Positions 54,300-63,035 of a stretch of 64,000 bases of DNA are shown piece by piece. The stretch covers positions 310,001 to 374,000 of the forward strand of contig NZ_JAMBOE010000001.1 of NCBI RefSeq assembly GCF_023715465.1. The letters are read 5' to 3'. The DNA comes from Paenibacillus macerans (GTDB taxonomy: Bacteria > Bacillota > Bacilli > Paenibacillales > Paenibacillaceae). Each line of letters starts with the position of its first letter. Position 1 is the first letter of the stretch. Made by a program: the position numbers and the translations under genes. The notes beneath the pieces are model-generated. The model did not search any database and had not been told where the DNA came from. It was given only the letters and a program-made list of their open reading frames with translations.

Positions 54300-55112
54300 T
54301 TATAATTCGTAACAATCCGGGCGGCGGTCGGCGAAAACAGGGATGCGGCCGCGAACCTCATCCACGAGCGAGAGCTCGACGGTTCCGGTGACAATTTCCT
54401 CCCCTTCCCCGCCTTCCGCAACGATTTCGCCCCACGGGCCGATGATCATCGAATGCCCGAAAAAGTCCGCTCCGCCCCCGCCGCCTACCCGGTTGCACGC
54501 CACAACGTACATCTGATTTTCGATCGCCCGGGCCATTAGCAGCGTGCGCCAGTGGTGCAGCCGGGGATGCGGCCATTCCGCAGGGAGGAACAATACCTTG
54601 GCGCCCTGCAGCGCCAGCGTCCGGACCAGCTCCGGAAACCGGATATCGTAGCAGATCGACGCCCCGGCTTTTGTGCCGTCCAATTCAAAGACGACGTTCC
54701 GTTCACCGGAGGCCAGATATTTCTCTTCCTCCATCAACCGGAACAGATGGATTTTGGCATAGCGGGCTGTCTCTTTTCCTTCGCGATCAAAAACATAGGT
54801 GGTATTGTAAATCTTCCCATCTTGTTTCTCGGCAATGGAGCCACCGACGATATGAATGCGGTGTTTGGCGGCAAACGCCGACAACCACTCCCGCGTCGCC
54901 TTGCCTTCGGCATCGGCCAATTCGTGAATCCGGTCCAAGGCATAACCCGTATTCCACATTTCCGGGAGCACGGCAAGATCGAGGTCAGGATGCTCCGCTA
55001 CCGTCCGCCCCAACAGTTCCTGCATGTGTTTACGGTTTTCCTCCGGTTCCCCCAATCTGATATCGCTCTGAACCAGGGCAACCCGCCATTTTCCTTGCTG
55101 CCGTTCCGCCAT
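54300..55112 (-). CDS. mtnU: carbon-nitrogen hydrolase, MtnU-like omega-amidase
   Basis: A 270-residue nitrilase-superfamily enzyme with the complete Glu-Lys-Cys triad: E in V-L-P-E-M-W-N-T-G-Y, K in Y-A-K-I-H-L-F and C in G-A-S-I-C-Y-D-I-R-F-P-E-L. In Bacillus the MtnU homologue hydrolyses 2-oxoglutaramate (or 2-oxosuccinamate) produced by the MtnE transaminase. Here an MtnE-like aminotransferase lies 6.5 kb away in the opposite orientation, on the far side of a sugar cassette. The start at 55112 uses AAAGGAG; the GTG upstream is inside that site. Confidence 0.85.
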   Translation of the reverse strand: MAERQQGKWRVALVQSDIRLGEPEENRKHMQELLGRTVAEHPDLDLAVLPEMWNTGYALDRIHELADAEGKATREWLSAFAAKHRIHIVGGSIAEKQDGKIYNTTYVFDREGKETARYAKIHLFRLMEEEKYLASGERNVVFELDGTKAGASICYDIRFPELVRTLALQGAKVLFLPAEWPHPRLHHWRTLLMARAIENQMYVVACNRVGGGGGADFFGHSMIIGPWGEIVAEGGEGEEIVTGTVELSLVDEVRGRIPVFADRRPDCYEL

Positions 55113-55192
55113 ATTATTCACTCCTTTAGAGCACTATACCAGATATGATAGCTTTCTGATTCACCGGTGGCAATAAGCTAATAAAAAGGAAA

Positions 55193-55216
55193 TGGGGCAG
55201 TCCATAACCTGCCCCG
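55193..55216 (-). terminator. terminator of the PTS operon
   Basis: Stem GGGGCAG/CTGCCCC followed on the minus strand by a T-rich tract (ATTTCCTTTTT), just after the DUF4867 stop. Confidence 0.75.
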
Positions 55217-55223
55217 GTTTGCG

Positions 55224-55892
55224 TTACATAGTTTTAATTTCCAGCAGCTTGCCTTTTAGTCCCGGATAGACTCCTAAAGCAATTTTTTCGGTTTGCGTCT
55301 CGTGCACCATAAGAAATTTATTTTTCTTGGTCAAAAGTAGATTGCCGCCTTCACTTCCGCCCGCTTCAAGCGGCTGATTCGTGCCTTTCGGCAGCGCGAC
55401 CAGCGTCAGGTATCCAACATCCGATACTTTACATGGAGCATAATGAAGCGTCGTGGAATATAGTTCAACGACCGTTCCTTTCGGCTGAAAAAACGCTCTC
55501 GCGTTGCCGCTGTGGTAGCTATTGTCGTGAATATCCTGGAGCCGGCCAAGGAAATGCACGCAATCCGTCGCAGCCACCACGACCTCACTCCCTTGATGGT
55601 ATTCCAGGCCCGTAAGCTTCGTATTCCCTCCAGCGCAGAAGCCGATTTGGATCGGCAGTTCGCCGTAAATTTCCTCCTGAATCCGGCGCGCTGCGGCGAA
55701 CGCTTCCAACTCCGCGGCGGACGGCACATAACGGTTCCCCTCGCCGGGAATTTCAATATGCTCTAGCGCGTAGGCGATCAGTTCATCGGCATGAATGCTG
55801 GTCCACACTTTTCCGAACGGACGAAACGCCTCGCTTAAAATATCGTGAATCACTAGCGGTTTATTGATGGAATTAAGCTGTTCCAATGACAT
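55224..55892 (-). CDS. DUF4867-like cupin-type protein
   Basis: A 222-residue soluble protein. It begins with K-P-L-V-I-H-D-I-L-S-E-A-F-R-P-F-G-K-V and contains L-E-Y-H-Q-G-S-E-V-V-V and F-F-Q-P-K-G-T-V-V-E-L-Y, a beta-rich pattern resembling cupin or ureidoglycolate-hydrolase-like folds. It agrees with my recollection of the DUF4867 family, often encoded beside sugar loci, but I could not verify this. Being the last gene of the LacI-PTS operon it may process a sugar or sugar phosphate (mutarotase or isomerase are possible). Preceded by a good AGGAGCC site. Confidence 0.6.
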   Translation of the reverse strand: MSLEQLNSINKPLVIHDILSEAFRPFGKVWTSIHADELIAYALEHIEIPGEGNRYVPSAAELEAFAAARRIQEEIYGELPIQIGFCAGGNTKLTGLEYHQGSEVVVAATDCVHFLGRLQDIHDNSYHSGNARAFFQPKGTVVELYSTTLHYAPCKVSDVGYLTLVALPKGTNQPLEAGGSEGGNLLLTKKNKFLMVHETQTEKIALGVYPGLKGKLLEIKTM

Positions 55893-55977
55893 GGCAGTAG
55901 GCTCCTTCCGTTTCGTTGGGGTAATCTTTTTCTCAATTTTGAGTTATCGTCTTCGCATAGCCCCTAGTGCAGGCTGC

Positions 55978-57852
55978 TTATCCTTTAACCTCAAGCAACG
56001 GATCATGTACCCGCACTTGGCCCATGTTCAGCGTCTTAACTTCCGAATATACCGGTGTATTGGTTACGATCACGGGCGTGGTTGCGTCATAGCCCAGATC
56101 TTTAATGGCTTGGACATCGAACTCAACCAGCAGTTGCCCCTTTTCGATCCGCTCGCCTTCGGCAATGTGCATTTTAAAGTGCTGCCCTTTCAACTTGACG
56201 GTATCCAGTCCGATATGAACCAGGATTTCCGTCCCGCGGTCCGAGATCAGGCCAATGGCATGACCGGTGCGGAAAGCGTTCGCAACAACTCCCGAAAACG
56301 GAGCGATCAGTTTGCCTTCTTCCGGAACGATCGCCACTCCCTTGCCCATCGCTTCGCTCGAAAACGCCTCGTCCGCGACCTCGGATAGCGGTATGATTCG
56401 GCCGGACAAAGGACTGCCGATTTCTTTGCTTTGCAAAGCCGGCGTTGCGGATTCCGCGTTTATGGGCTGCTCCTGCGTTTGCTCCTTGGCCGCAATCATT
56501 TCCTTCTCCATGGCATCGTTAAATCCGAAGAAATATGTGGCAATGGCCGAGAAGAAATAAGCGACAATGATGGAAATCAGAAATCCGACAAAACCTTGTC
56601 CATAGAAAAGCGGAATGGACAACAGCCCCGGAATGCCGGGAGCAATCGCTACCGAGCCGGCTGCGCCCGTAATGGCTCCCCCGATTGCCCCGCCGATCGT
56701 CGCCCAGACAAAAGGCTTTTTGTAGCGGATGCTGATCCCGTAAATGATCGGTTCGGTAATTCCGAACAACCCGCTGACCGCCGCCGGACCCGCGATGGCC
56801 TTTACTTTCGGGTTTTTCGTTTTGAGCAAAACACCCAGCGCCGCCCCGGATTGAGCAAAGTTGGACGGAGCGAACAGCGGTTTCAACGTATCGCTGCCAT
56901 AGACCGCGATATTGTTGTACATAATCGGGATGAACGCCCAATGAAGCCCCAGGACAACCAGCAGCTGCCATCCGGCCCCGCAGATGATGCCGGCCATGAT
57001 CGGACTGAGATTGTATAAGAAGGTGTAGCCTTGGGCGAGTCCCAGGCTGACATAAGTCCCTACCGGCCCAACCGCAATCAGCGTCAGCGGAACAATGACC
57101 ATAATGCAAATCAGCGGCGTTAAAAAGTTTCTGATGCTGCTGTGAAAAATTTTATTTAAATATTTCTCCAGGATGGACAGGAACCAGACCGCAATGATGA
57201 TTGGAACCACCGAAGAGGTATAGCTCATCAGAATAACCGGGATATTAAAAAAAGTGACCTCCGCCTTATCGTTGTACAGCGAAATGATGCTCGGATACAC
57301 CAGAGCCCCGGCGATGGCCAGCGCCACAAACATATTGGCGCCGAATTTGCGGGCCGATGTTACGGCGATGGCCAGCGGCAGGAAATAAAAGATGCTGTCC
57401 GCCGCCGCATACCAGATCGTGTAAGTGCCGCTTTCCTTGGAAAGCCAGCCGAGTGTCGTAAGGATGAGCAGCAGGCCTTTTAATATACCGGAAGCCGCCA
57501 ACGCGCCCAAAAAAGGGGTAAAGATGCCGGAAATAATATCGACGGCTTTATTGAACCAGTTCCCGCCGCTGCCGGAGCTTGACGCATCCCGGCCGGATTC
57601 TTCGCCGAGGTTGCCTGCTTTTACAAGCTCTTTGTAGACATCGCCTACCGTGTTGCCGATAACGACTTGATATTGACCGCCGCTTTCCACCACGGTAATG
57701 ACGCCCGCGATGTTTTTCGTTTGATTTTTGTCGGCCAACTTCGGATCCTTCAGTTTAAAACGCAGCCGGGTCGCGCAATGAACCACGCTGGCCACGTTTT
57801 CCGTTCCTCCGACGGAGGTTAGTATTTCCTTTGCCAATTTTTCATTTGACAT
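55978..57852 (-). CDS. PTS beta-glucoside-family IIBCA sugar transporter
   Basis: A 624-residue fusion. IIB (1-90) with phosphocysteine in V-V-H-C-A-T-R-L-R-F-K; IIC (~105-460) with about ten membrane segments and the P-I-I-Y-G motif; IIA (~480-624) with the histidine in I-L-V-H-I-G-L-D-T-V-K-L. All phosphorelay residues are present. By family it imports and phosphorylates an aldose or glucoside. Context (RpiB, epimerase, DUF7916-type protein, LacI) resembles the Listeria D-allose cassette. A cre-like site and an inverted repeat lie upstream in the gap before the gene. Confidence 0.93.
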   Translation of the reverse strand: MSNEKLAKEILTSVGGTENVASVVHCATRLRFKLKDPKLADKNQTKNIAGVITVVESGGQYQVVIGNTVGDVYKELVKAGNLGEESGRDASSSGSGGNWFNKAVDIISGIFTPFLGALAASGILKGLLLILTTLGWLSKESGTYTIWYAAADSIFYFLPLAIAVTSARKFGANMFVALAIAGALVYPSIISLYNDKAEVTFFNIPVILMSYTSSVVPIIIAVWFLSILEKYLNKIFHSSIRNFLTPLICIMVIVPLTLIAVGPVGTYVSLGLAQGYTFLYNLSPIMAGIICGAGWQLLVVLGLHWAFIPIMYNNIAVYGSDTLKPLFAPSNFAQSGAALGVLLKTKNPKVKAIAGPAAVSGLFGITEPIIYGISIRYKKPFVWATIGGAIGGAITGAAGSVAIAPGIPGLLSIPLFYGQGFVGFLISIIVAYFFSAIATYFFGFNDAMEKEMIAAKEQTQEQPINAESATPALQSKEIGSPLSGRIIPLSEVADEAFSSEAMGKGVAIVPEEGKLIAPFSGVVANAFRTGHAIGLISDRGTEILVHIGLDTVKLKGQHFKMHIAEGERIEKGQLLVEFDVQAIKDLGYDATTPVIVTNTPVYSEVKTLNMGQVRVHDPLLEVKG

Positions 57853-57909
57853 GATGATCAGCCCCTTTATTTAACTTGCAACGCTATTCATGAAAGATCA
57901 CGGGCTCCA

Positions 57910-57923
57910 GGAAACCGTTTTCA
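57910..57923. promoter_or_regulatory. cre-like site upstream of the PTS gene
   Basis: On the minus strand TGAAAACGGTTTCC fits the cre consensus TGWNANCGNTNWCA except at the last base. It lies 58 bp upstream of the PTS start. Confidence 0.55.
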
Positions 57924-57938
57924 TATTTTGTAGTTAAA

Positions 57939-57974
57939 AGACTCTATAAACGATAAAATCGGTATATAGAGTCT
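57939..57974 (-). terminator. inverted repeat between the DUF7916-type gene and the PTS gene
   Basis: Perfect 11-bp arms AGACTCTATA(A) and TATAGAGTCT separated by ~15 bases, followed on the minus strand by four T residues. Weak terminator, processing site or operator; it may uncouple PTS from upstream genes. Confidence 0.45.
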
Positions 57975-57989
57975 GACAGAAAACTTTCC

Positions 57990-58949
57990 TTACCTGCTTC
58001 TGCCCACCATTCTTTTGATCGTGTGTCTTCTTCCTTTGATCGATAAAGCCAGTTGGTATACGTTCTCCGGCAGTGGTGTGCCCGCGTATCCCCCGTCTCC
58101 GATCGCATGGATGTCCGCACCTGTCTGCTTCATCATCAAGGCGATCATGGCGATCGTCTGCACATCCGCTCCTTCTACCGAACTGTTTAGAAAGGACAGG
58201 GCCAAAGTACCCGGCTTATAGGAATGAACGAATTCCACGCAGCTTCTGACATGTTCTACCGTAATGCCATGTCTGGAACCGGGGGCCGGCAGCGTAATCA
58301 CGTCGGCGCCGGCATCAATCAGGTCCTTGATGATCTCATTGGAAGGCCTTTCGCTGAGCGGATCGCCCAACACTTTTTCGATCGTGCCATCCTCCCATTT
58401 GCCGGCGCAAATCAACATTTGATCTCCTAGCGTTTCTTTGGCCAGTTTCGTGGCCGCGATAATTCGCTCAAAGGTCGTACCGGCCGACGGATTGCCGCCA
58501 AGTACGATAAAATCGGCGCCGATTTCCAGCGCGCGCAGGAAGTTCTCTTGGGAAGCCACCCTTCCTTCTTTCGCTTCCACATACCGTTCGCCCGCCACTT
58601 TCGCATCGGGGCTGGGGCATTCGAAATAAATGCCGAGTGGGACGCCGACCCATTCTTTTACCTGCTTTAAGCTGTAAGGCTTGTCGGCCATTTTTCCGTG
58701 TTCCATCTCCCGGAGCCCGATATTGGCCTGCTCGTTCACCATGTCAAAGCCGTTGAGCATCACCATATCCGCCCCAAATGCGGCTTGAATCTCGGCGTTC
58801 GTCACCCCATCGACCAATCCCGTATTGATCTTGACCAGATGCTGTCCCATGATGACCCGGCCTTCGGAAGCAAAAATCGCTTCCTTCAGCTCCATGGCAT
58901 TCATTTTCATGATATCGCTTTTCTTGCATGCTATCAGTCGTTTGGCCAC
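57990..58949 (-). CDS. DUF7916-type TIM-barrel protein of unknown function
   Basis: A 319-residue protein with repeated beta/alpha pattern: G-A-D-M-V-M-L-N-G-F-D, G-A-D-F-I-V-L-G-G-N-P-S, G-A-D-V-I-T-L-P-A-P-G-S-R-H-G and G-A-D-I-H-A-I-G-D-G-G-Y, all typical of a TIM barrel with phosphate-binding ends. Older databases call such proteins haloacid-dehalogenase-like, which the sequence does not support. An equivalent unknown protein sits at the same place in the Listeria D-allose cassette. GTG start at 58949 follows GGAGG. Possibly an aldolase- or epimerase-like enzyme acting on a sugar phosphate. Confidence 0.75.
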   Translation of the reverse strand: MAKRLIACKKSDIMKMNAMELKEAIFASEGRVIMGQHLVKINTGLVDGVTNAEIQAAFGADMVMLNGFDMVNEQANIGLREMEHGKMADKPYSLKQVKEWVGVPLGIYFECPSPDAKVAGERYVEAKEGRVASQENFLRALEIGADFIVLGGNPSAGTTFERIIAATKLAKETLGDQMLICAGKWEDGTIEKVLGDPLSERPSNEIIKDLIDAGADVITLPAPGSRHGITVEHVRSCVEFVHSYKPGTLALSFLNSSVEGADVQTIAMIALMMKQTGADIHAIGDGGYAGTPLPENVYQLALSIKGRRHTIKRMVGRSR

Positions 58950-58988
58950 TGTAATCTCCTCCAAATATCGTTATTTATAAACCATCCG

Positions 58989-59438
58989 TTAACACAAATA
59001 TTGCTGCTCAATACCTTCGATCATCGTGATCCGGTCCGCATGGCGTCCGCCCTCGAATTCGGCATCCAGCCACGCCTTCACGATCATTTTCGCCAGTTCG
59101 CTGCCGACAACACGGGCGCCAAAAGCCAAAATATTGGTATTGTTGTGCTGCTTGGACAACTGGGCCGAATAAGGTTCGCTGCACACGACCGCCCGGATTC
59201 CCCTGACTTTATTGGCGGAGATCGAGATGCCTACGCCCGTCCCGCAGATGAGAATCCCCGCATCCGCTTGCTTCCCGGCTACCGCCTCGGCAACCAGCTT
59301 GCCGTATTTGGGATAATCGGTGCGTTCGGCGGTTTGCGGTCCGTAATCGACGACCTCATGCCCCAGTTCTTCGAGATAGGCCGAGATGACCGACTTTAGC
59401 TCTACCGCGACATGATCGCTTCCAATGGCAATTTTCAT
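58989..59438 (-). CDS. rpiB: RpiB/AlsB-type sugar-phosphate isomerase
   Basis: A 149-residue LacA/RpiB family isomerase: I-G-S-D-H-V-A-V-E-L-K at the N-terminus, active-site region G-I-L-I-C-G-T-G-V-G-I-S-I-S-A-N-K and R-A-V-V-C-S. RpiB interconverts ribose 5-phosphate and ribulose 5-phosphate and, in some bacteria, allose 6-phosphate and allulose 6-phosphate. The cassette context (PTS delivering a 6-phosphate, epimerase next door) favours the second activity. Located 28 bases after the epimerase gene. Confidence 0.88.
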   Translation of the reverse strand: MKIAIGSDHVAVELKSVISAYLEELGHEVVDYGPQTAERTDYPKYGKLVAEAVAGKQADAGILICGTGVGISISANKVRGIRAVVCSEPYSAQLSKQHNNTNILAFGARVVGSELAKMIVKAWLDAEFEGGRHADRITMIEGIEQQYLC

Positions 59439-59466
59439 GCAAAATTCCTCCTTCGCTTTGCGGCCT

Positions 59467-60126
59467 TTAAGCGCCGCTCTTTAATCTGCTGATAATCGTT
59501 TTATAAGATTCCTGTTTGCCGAACAGGGTCGACGTCCCCAGGACAAAGCCTTCAACGCCGTATTCGGACAATTCTTCGATTTTCTCTTCCGAAATCGCCC
59601 CGTCGACGACAATCGTAAATGGCAACCCCTTTTGCCGTTTCAAGGCGTGCAGCGCTTTGATTTTATCGTTGACAAAAGGTAGATATTTCTGCCCGGCAAA
59701 TCCCGGGTTCACCGTCATAACGAGCACATAATCGACCAAGCTGAGCAGCGGGTCCACCGTAGCCAGGGAAGTTCCGGGGTTAAGGGCAATACCGGCTTTT
59801 ACGCCATGAGCCCGAATGCGGTCGATGGTGCGGGTCGGATGCTTATCCGCCTCGGGATGAAAATAAATGATGTCCGCCCCTTTCGCCGAAAACAAATCAA
59901 TATAGTCGCCGGGGCTGTCGATCATCAGGTGAACATCCACCGTCTTGCCGGTTTGCTTGCGGATCAATTCCAAATCCTGAAGCCCCATGCCGAAGTTGGG
60001 AACGAATTTCCCGTCCATGATATCGATGTGATAAATATCCACATTCGCCTCGTCCAATGCGGCCACTTCGTTTTCCAACGAGTTGAAGTTGGCGCACATC
60101 ATCGAAGGACATAATAGTTTGCCCAT
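59467..60126 (-). CDS. ribulose-/allulose-6-phosphate 3-epimerase
   Basis: A 219-residue Rpe-family TIM barrel with L-C-P-S-M-M-C-A-N-F, Y-H-I-D-I-M-D-G-K-F-V-P-N, V-H-L-M-I and V-N-P-G-F-A-G-Q-K-Y. The C-terminal motif reads V-D-G-A-I where housekeeping Rpe usually has V-D-G-G-I, as in the AlsE branch, suggesting allulose 6-phosphate as substrate. The ATG at 60126 follows AAGGTG; a LacI operator lies 20 bp upstream, between this gene and lacI. Product would be fructose 6-phosphate. Confidence 0.85.
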   Translation of the reverse strand: MGKLLCPSMMCANFNSLENEVAALDEANVDIYHIDIMDGKFVPNFGMGLQDLELIRKQTGKTVDVHLMIDSPGDYIDLFSAKGADIIYFHPEADKHPTRTIDRIRAHGVKAGIALNPGTSLATVDPLLSLVDYVLVMTVNPGFAGQKYLPFVNDKIKALHALKRQKGLPFTIVVDGAISEEKIEELSEYGVEGFVLGTSTLFGKQESYKTIISRLKSGA

Positions 60127-60145
60127 AAAAATCACCTTCTCAAGT

Positions 60146-60163
60146 AGGGTAATCGATTACTCA
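60146..60163. promoter_or_regulatory. LacI-family operator upstream of the epimerase gene
   Basis: AGGGTAATCGATTACTCA, an imperfect 18-bp palindrome centred on CG, sharing GTAAWCGATTAC with three operators upstream of the regulator gene. Confidence 0.85.
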
Positions 60164-60225
60164 ATGTTCGTGCATTTGTAACTCCCTTTCCTTTAAGGAG
60201 GTTACAAATGTCTCTTGTGCAAAAA

Positions 60226-61239
60226 TTAAGTTGTCTTTCTTTCCACCAAATATACCGGAACGCGCGTGTGCTGCCCATGTTTTACGGCGGAACCGTTGAT
60301 CATGTCCAGCAGGTTCGTGTAGGCATGTTTGGCCAGCGTCGCCTCATCCTGATCAATCGTGGTCAGCGGCGGATTGCAGTACTTGGAAATCTGGTTATTG
60401 TCGAAACCGACGATTTTCACTTGCTCAGGGATGTTGTAGCCCTTCTCCTGCAGCATAAGCATCGCTCCCAATGCCAGCCAATCGTTCGTGGCGAAAATGC
60501 CGTCAAAAGACAAATTCGCATCCAGCACTTCCTGGATGGCCCTTCTTGCCCCTTCCAGATTATTGCTGTGCTCATCAATATAAACCACGTTTTTTTGATG
60601 AATCGGAAAACCGTGCTGCTTTAATGCTTCCTCGTAGCCCTTCAGCCGCTCATTGACGGAAGATAAATTGTTTCTTTTGGTCAGGAGCAGAATGTTTTTG
60701 CACCCTTTTTGGATCAATTCCTCCGTAGCAAGCCGTCCGCCTTCAAGATGATTCGATTCGATAAAAGCCACGTTCTGGTTGATTTTGGGTCTGCGGTCAA
60801 TACAAACAATAGGAACGTTTCTCCGCAAAATGTCGGTCAGAATCTCCTCCTGGCCGGAAATGCAAATGAGCCCGTCCACCATCTTTCCTTCAAGCGTTTT
60901 CAAATATTCCTTTTCCTTCTCGGCGCTTTTGGCCGTATTGCATATAATCGTGGAATAACCCTCTTCAAAAAAGAGACGCTCGATTTCCTGAACAATCGAA
61001 GCAAAAAATTCGTTGCTGATATCGGGGACCAGCAAACCGATCGTCTGGGATTTGTTCATGCGCAAACTTTTGGCCACGAAATTGGTTTCATAATGGTGCT
61101 TGTTGATCACATCCATGACCTTCTTCCGTGTTTCGTCGGAAAAACGGCCGTTATCATTGATGACGCGGGAAACCGTGGCCACCGAAACGCCGCTTAGGCG
61201 GGCGATTTCCTTAATTGAAATATGGTTGCCCTTTTTCAT
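60226..61239 (-). CDS. LacI-family transcriptional regulator of the sugar cassette
   Basis: A 337-residue repressor. N-terminal HTH and hinge (I-S-I-K-E-I-A-R-L-S-G-V-S-V-A-T-V-S-R-V-I-N-D-N-G-R-F-S), then the sugar-binding domain (I-G-L-L-V-P-D-I-S-N-E-F-F-A-S-I-V). It is followed by the epimerase, rpiB, DUF7916-type, PTS and DUF4867 genes in the same direction. Four near-identical palindromes around it are the evident operators, so it represses itself and the cassette. The ligand is probably the imported sugar or its phosphate. Confidence 0.92.
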   Translation of the reverse strand: MKKGNHISIKEIARLSGVSVATVSRVINDNGRFSDETRKKVMDVINKHHYETNFVAKSLRMNKSQTIGLLVPDISNEFFASIVQEIERLFFEEGYSTIICNTAKSAEKEKEYLKTLEGKMVDGLICISGQEEILTDILRRNVPIVCIDRRPKINQNVAFIESNHLEGGRLATEELIQKGCKNILLLTKRNNLSSVNERLKGYEEALKQHGFPIHQKNVVYIDEHSNNLEGARRAIQEVLDANLSFDGIFATNDWLALGAMLMLQEKGYNIPEQVKIVGFDNNQISKYCNPPLTTIDQDEATLAKHAYTNLLDMINGSAVKHGQHTRVPVYLVERKTT

Positions 61240-61268
61240 TGCTCATCGTTCCTCACTGATATCGAATC

Positions 61269-61286
61269 TGAGTAATCGATTACTCA
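61269..61286. promoter_or_regulatory. LacI-family operator 1 upstream of the regulator
   Basis: TGAGTAATCGATTACTCA, a perfect 18-bp palindrome, 30 bp upstream of the lacI-type start codon; an autoregulatory position. Confidence 0.9.
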
Positions 61287-61386
61287 TTCTGGATATCAAT
61301 GTAACACGTTTCTCCTTGGAATGTCAATGTTTCGGAGGGCAAGGGTAAGGAACGGCTTTAAGTTTTCCTGACCAAACGTCGCCAAT

Positions 61387-61404
61387 CGGGTAAACGATTA
61401 CTCA
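61387..61404. promoter_or_regulatory. LacI-family operator 2
   Basis: CGGGTAAACGATTACTCA, the same palindrome with three changes, about 150 bp upstream of the regulator. Confidence 0.85.
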
Positions 61405-61461
61405 ATATATTTAATTACTTTGCGATGGTCCCCCCTCATATAACTTGCTGCAATCCATAAA

Positions 61462-61479
61462 CGAGTAAACGATTACTCA
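61462..61479. promoter_or_regulatory. LacI-family operator 3
   Basis: CGAGTAAACGATTACTCA, 75 bp from operator 2 (centre to centre) and 193 bp from operator 1. The spacing would allow looping; it also lies 160 bp upstream of mtnE and could affect it. Confidence 0.87.
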
Positions 61480-61639
61480 TTTATTAATTCGTATCTTACC
61501 ACCACATCTTAGGGCTGTCAAACCATAAATTCGCGGACATGTTGCGGAAATTTATTCCTGCTTTTATTCCCCCTATACACCTCGAAATTCTCATGATAAA
61601 TTAACATTATCATTTTTGAACCAGACCGGAGTGATCACA

Positions 61640-62839
61640 ATGAAGGAAGTCAAACCATCTTCCATGGCTTTCCCCCTGCCGGTTGCCGATGTTATGCAGG
61701 GGTTGCCAACTCAATTTTTCGCGGGCCTTGTGCAGAATGTCAATCAAGAAATCTCGGCGGGCCACGACGTCATTAACTTGGGACAGGGAAATCCCGACCT
61801 GCCTACGCCGCCTCATATCGTTCATGCTCTTCAGCAAGCGGCGGAAAACCCGCTTTACCACAAATATTCCCCCTTTAGAGGTTATGAGTTTCTGAAAGAA
61901 GCGGTTGCCCGGCGCTACCTGGAGGATTACGGCGTACAGCTTGATCCGGAACGGGAAGTGGCCATTTTGTTCGGCGGAAAAACCGGACTTGTCCAGCTGC
62001 CCCAGGTGCTTTTGAATCCGGGGGACGTCTGCCTGGTACCTGATCCGGGTTACCCGGATTACTGGTCCGGCGTGGCCTTGGCCAAGGCGCGGCTGGCCTT
62101 TATGCCTTTGTCGGAGGAAAACGCATTTTTGCCCGATTACAATGCCATCCCGGCCTCCGATTTAAAGCAGGCAAAGCTGATGTACCTGAATTACCCGAAC
62201 AACCCGACCGCCGCGACCGCTCCGCTCTCTTTTTATGAAGACACCGTGGAATTCGCCAGCCGCAACCGGATCGTCGTCGCCAGCGATTTCGCCTACGGAG
62301 CCATCGCTTATGACGGGCACCGTCCGGTCAGCTTCCTGCAGGCCCCCGGCGCCAAAGAAGTCGGGGTCGAATTCTACACCTTGTCCAAAACGTACAACAT
62401 GGCCGGTTGGCGGGTTGGCTTTGCGCTCGGCAACGCCGAGATCATCTCGCTGATCAACCTGCTGCAGGATCACATTTATGTCAGCCTGTTCGGCGCGGTT
62501 CAGGCAGCCGCCGCGGCAGCGCTTACTGAGTCGCAGGATTGCGTAACCGAACTCGTAGCGCGGTATGCGTCACGCCGCAACGCCTTTTTTGAGGTTTTGG
62601 AGCAAATCGGCTGGCATGCCTCCAAACCGCGGGGCTCTTTCTTTAGCTGGCTCCCGGTTCCGCAAGGATATACCTCCACCGCGTTTGCCGAACTGCTCCT
62701 TCGGGAAGCCAAAGTCGCGGTAGCGCCGGGCATCGGCTTCGGGGAGCACGGCGAAGGGTACGTCCGCATCGGACTGCTCAGCGGCGAAGACCGCCTGCAG
62801 GAAGCCGCGCGGCGAATCGGACGGCTTGGCTTGTTTTAA
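61640..62839 (+). CDS. mtnE: MtnE-like PLP-dependent aminotransferase
   Basis: A 399-residue class I aminotransferase. D-V-I-N-L-G-Q-G-N-P-D-L-P-T-P, H-K-Y-S-P-F-R-G-Y, Y-L-N-Y-P-N-N-P-T and the PLP lysine in T-L-S-K-T-Y-N-M-A-G-W-R-V-G agree with Bacillus MtnE, which transaminates 2-oxo-4-methylthiobutanoate to methionine using glutamine; its co-product is hydrolysed by MtnU. The ATG at 61640 has GGAG eight bases upstream; a TTG further up lacks one. mtnU lies 6.5 kb away. Function is from homology. Confidence 0.85.
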   Translation: MKEVKPSSMAFPLPVADVMQGLPTQFFAGLVQNVNQEISAGHDVINLGQGNPDLPTPPHIVHALQQAAENPLYHKYSPFRGYEFLKEAVARRYLEDYGVQLDPEREVAILFGGKTGLVQLPQVLLNPGDVCLVPDPGYPDYWSGVALAKARLAFMPLSEENAFLPDYNAIPASDLKQAKLMYLNYPNNPTAATAPLSFYEDTVEFASRNRIVVASDFAYGAIAYDGHRPVSFLQAPGAKEVGVEFYTLSKTYNMAGWRVGFALGNAEIISLINLLQDHIYVSLFGAVQAAAAAALTESQDCVTELVARYASRRNAFFEVLEQIGWHASKPRGSFFSWLPVPQGYTSTAFAELLLREAKVAVAPGIGFGEHGEGYVRIGLLSGEDRLQEAARRIGRLGLF

Positions 62840-62901
62840 AAGTAAGTTAAACTATAGAAATGGCGGAGTTAGGCAAGAGTACTGAATTGGGGAAACTATT
62901 C

Positions 62902-62922
62902 TAACGGTTGCCACAACCGCTA
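62902..62922. repeat. collapsed remnant of a subfamily A element
   Basis: TAACGGTTG, three bases, CAACCGCTA: the outer ends of a forward and a reverse unit directly joined, as if the 160 bp between had been deleted. A small palindrome downstream of mtnE. Confidence 0.5.
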
Positions 62923-63035
62923 GATGTCCGGCGGGCGATCGAATCGGTTCGAAAACTTGAGCTTTTGCGGGAATTCTGAATGTATCAGGGCTACAAGTTG
63001 TCTTGTGCAAGAAGTTAATGCAATGCTAGTGAACA

